Below are positions 62,327-64,000 of a DNA stretch of 64,000 nucleotides, in pieces (position 1 is the first letter of the stretch; each line of letters opens with the position of its first letter). The notes under the pieces were generated by a model. That model did no database searches and was not told the DNA's origin. It was given only the letters and a program-made list of their open reading frames with translations. The stretch covers positions 4,712,501 through 4,776,500 of the forward strand of contig NZ_WUQX01000001.1 of the NCBI RefSeq assembly GCF_009830285.1. The letters run 5' to 3'. The position numbers were made by a program, and so were the translations under genes. Source of the stretch: Sporofaciens musculi. Its GTDB lineage: Bacteria; Bacillota; Clostridia; Lachnospirales; Lachnospiraceae.

Positions 62327-63154
62327 TTATATCTTCTGATTTCCAACCACGCTTTTGCTAAATGTGCTTATGTTTTCCTCATAGGCGGTTGCTGCCAATG
62401 CGCTTACACCTGCTGTCTGGAAAGCCGCCGCATCATCGCCATTCTGTATACCCTCTGCAAGGAAAGCCTGCTGCCTCTGCCTGCTTGCCATCTGGCTTTT
62501 CAGGTAATTCTCCTGTGCCGCCGCTCTCCGTGCCTGCGCCTTTTTCACCGCTTCTTTCTCCTGCTCCTCCATCAGTTCTTCCATCCTCTTATGGCGTTTC
62601 TCCCACCATGATTCTTCATTGCCTGCAAAATTTGAACTGCTGCCTCCAACAGGCCCCGCATAACCATAGCATTCTTCCGGGGATGCCCCGATAACTTCAT
62701 AGCAGACATTATTCGGCCCGACAGGCAGACTGCTTACGGAATACATGGAACGAATCCTGTTCAGGACATATTTTTCATACTCCGGGTCATTTTTCATCCT
62801 TTCAAATGCTTCTTCTTTAATCACCAGAGAGCCAGACGAAAATGATGATCTGAACCATGAACTTACAGGCATTTTCGACATCTCATTCATAAAATACTGT
62901 TTGTACTCATCTGTAGTCATTTCCTCTTTAGGTTTATCGGAAATGCTGCTGTCATATGTAAATCCAAAATAACTCGGAGGATTGGGTACTACCATGTCCC
63001 CCGCCCATGCTGATGAGCCGGATTTTTCCGCTGCATTCTTTCCTTCCGCTTTCTGCACTTCCTCCGCAAAGTTCCCTGCGCCTGCTGCCTTTTTACTGTT
63101 GTTTGTGTAGGCATATGGGTTCACCCCTACGCCGCTTACATTACTGATACTCAT
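62327..63154 (-). CDS. Unknown protein of the same family context, 275 residues
   Basis: Starts SISNVSGVGVNPYAYTNNSKKAA, similar in style to the next gene (SxxSGV...Y), then a beta-rich centre and a helical Glu/Arg/Gln-rich C-terminal coil (KRHKRMEELMEEQEKEAVKKAQARRAAAQ). Its ATG overlaps the kinase stop by 4 bp. Not recognised beyond resemblance to DUF6033-type or flagellar-rod-like proteins; possible export without signal peptide is speculation. Confidence 0.55.
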   Translation of the reverse strand: MSISNVSGVGVNPYAYTNNSKKAAGAGNFAEEVQKAEGKNAAEKSGSSAWAGDMVVPNPPSYFGFTYDSSISDKPKEEMTTDEYKQYFMNEMSKMPVSSWFRSSFSSGSLVIKEEAFERMKNDPEYEKYVLNRIRSMYSVSSLPVGPNNVCYEVIGASPEECYGYAGPVGGSSSNFAGNEESWWEKRHKRMEELMEEQEKEAVKKAQARRAAAQENYLKSQMASRQRQQAFLAEGIQNGDDAAAFQTAGVSALAATAYEENISTFSKSVVGNQKI

Positions 63155-64000
63155 ACCTGTCTCCTTTCCTGTAACATCACCGTTACACTGAACTCATTTT
63201 TCTTTACCCTGATATCCACGTCCCCCATATATTTCTCCGCTTCCCTCTTTACATTGGAAAGCCCGATCCCATGCATGGAACCCTGCCTTCCGAAAGGCTC
63301 CTCTTCCTTTGTGGAGATTGGGAGGTTCGTATCCGCGTCCATGATGATCTCCCCTTCAAACGGGTTTCTGACCTCAATCAGGAAGAACTTTCTCCTCTGC
63401 CTGCTGGAAATGAAAATGTACCTGCCGCCCTGCCGCATCTTCCCGCAGGCTTCCAGGGCGTTCTGCAGCAGGTTGTTTACAATGATGCCGATGTCATAGG
63501 CATCATACCTTTCCGATTCCGGGTAGGTAAATTCTGACCGGAACCGTATGCCCTGCTTTTCCGCAGCTTTCTGCCTGTCGTTCACGATCACGTCAGTAAC
63601 GGCATTCCCTGTCTTTATGGAAAATTCAAAGGCATCCATGCTCTCATCCATTCTGGAGATGTACTGCCCCATGCCGCCGTAGTCCCCGCTTTCAAGCAGC
63701 CCCTTGATATTGGTCAGATGGTTTTTCATCTCATGCTTCATCCGGCGGATGCCGTCATAAAACTGATCCACCTCCGCCATCCGCTCCTGTATGGCATGGA
63801 CCTGCTGCTGTTCCACAAAATATCTTTCCTTTTCCTCCTGAAGCCCCATCATTTTCTGATAAGATATTATGGTCACCAGAATACCGGCATAAAATAGTGC
63901 GGCGGCCACAGGCACTATCCCTATCAGCACCGGGTACTGCTCATAAAGCTGTATGGACAGCTCCCCCGCAGTCACAATCAGAATCCGGAATAAAATATTG
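63151..64000 (-). CDS. GHKL-type sensor histidine kinase (5' end outside window)
   Basis: The frame is open at the right edge; the GTG at 63975 is internal. At least one membrane segment (LIGIVPVAAALFYAGILVTII), coiled coil, H-box MKHEMKNHLTNIKGLL with phosphoacceptor His, N-box NNLLQNALEA, G-box HGIGLSNVKREAEKY. This is the AgrC/VirS-like group that signals to LytTR regulators, often in response to peptides. A response regulator gene may lie upstream, outside the window. Confidence 0.88.
   Translation of the reverse strand, partial: NILFRILIVTAGELSIQLYEQYPVLIGIVPVAAALFYAGILVTIISYQKMMGLQEEKERYFVEQQQVHAIQERMAEVDQFYDGIRRMKHEMKNHLTNIKGLLESGDYGGMGQYISRMDESMDAFEFSIKTGNAVTDVIVNDRQKAAEKQGIRFRSEFTYPESERYDAYDIGIIVNNLLQNALEACGKMRQGGRYIFISSRQRRKFFLIEVRNPFEGEIIMDADTNLPISTKEEEPFGRQGSMHGIGLSNVKREAEKYMGDVDIRVKKNEFSVTVMLQERRQV

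Noticed and set aside
62279..62694. Plus-strand frames opposite the DUF6033-like genes
   Set aside because: Leu/Pro/Cys-rich shadows of the minus-strand operon, which has RBS and coupled starts.
1..64000. CRISPR arrays, tRNA or rRNA genes
   Set aside because: No regularly spaced repeats, no cloverleaf-like or rRNA-like stretches were recognised by reading; short tRNA genes could still have been missed without a search tool.

Overview
The window looks like the chromosome of a spore-forming Lachnospiraceae-type Clostridia, moderately low in GC with strong AGGAGG ribosome binding sites. The indications are a SpoIIID sporulation regulator, IS256/IS3/IS200 elements, DUF3791/DUF3990 and DUF5688/DUF6718-type families, Tn916-like integrase remains and cell-wall proteins with a KTG-type anchor.

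Layout. 1-12,430 is mostly ordinary chromosome: a 5'-truncated multidomain sulfur/pyridine-nucleotide reductase, a DUF4825-like lipoprotein-like gene, an orphan TNT-type NADase toxin with a probable immunity gene, a MATE pump, an aldo/keto reductase, a B3/4-domain protein, a complete IS256-family element with 8-bp target duplication, two GNAT acetyltransferases, a methyltransferase and an HTH-superoxide-reductase fusion.

12,427-43,792 is the centrepiece. The mother-cell sporulation gene spoIIID is cut in two: codons 1-38 lie at 43,679-43,792 and codons 39-86 at 12,427-12,570, both on the minus strand. Between them sits a 31.1-kb element bounded by a 10-bp direct repeat. A large serine recombinase abuts the spoIIID 3' half and its stop codon is made by the junction itself. 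Joining the ends at the repeat restores an 85-codon spoIIID in frame and a symmetric phage-type attP. The layout is analogous to the sigK skin element, but the cargo is plasmid-like: ParA/ParB with four parS-like palindromes, relaxase/MobC with an oriT-like inverted repeat, Rad52-like and YqaJ recombination genes, RadC, a sigma-like regulator, DUF932, an intact PIN toxin-antitoxin pair, a decayed RelE-like pair, two anchored surface proteins, a resolvase, a MITE-interrupted DUF6718 gene, an IS200 element and an AAA-ATPase/PD-(D/E)XK gene next to the right end. No phage structural genes are seen.

43,800-52,910: the spoIIID sigma-E-type promoter, then a type I restriction-modification operon (hsdM-hsdS-[DUF3791-DUF3990-small gene]-hsdR). 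This is bracketed by a second copy of the element's right end (ATPase with a nonsense codon, hairpin and spoIIID promoter, but the spoIIID reading frame deleted) and a third ATPase fragment.

53,000-58,050 returns to chromosome-like genes: membrane protein, GGDEF diguanylate cyclase, DAHP synthase, low-molecular-weight phosphatase, DUF4238. 58,180-64,000 is a scrap zone: a Tn916-type integrase truncated by a decayed IS3-family element, the first codons of another gene, an intact IS256-family element, and an operon of two unknown secreted/flagellar-like small proteins with a GHKL sensor kinase running off the right edge.
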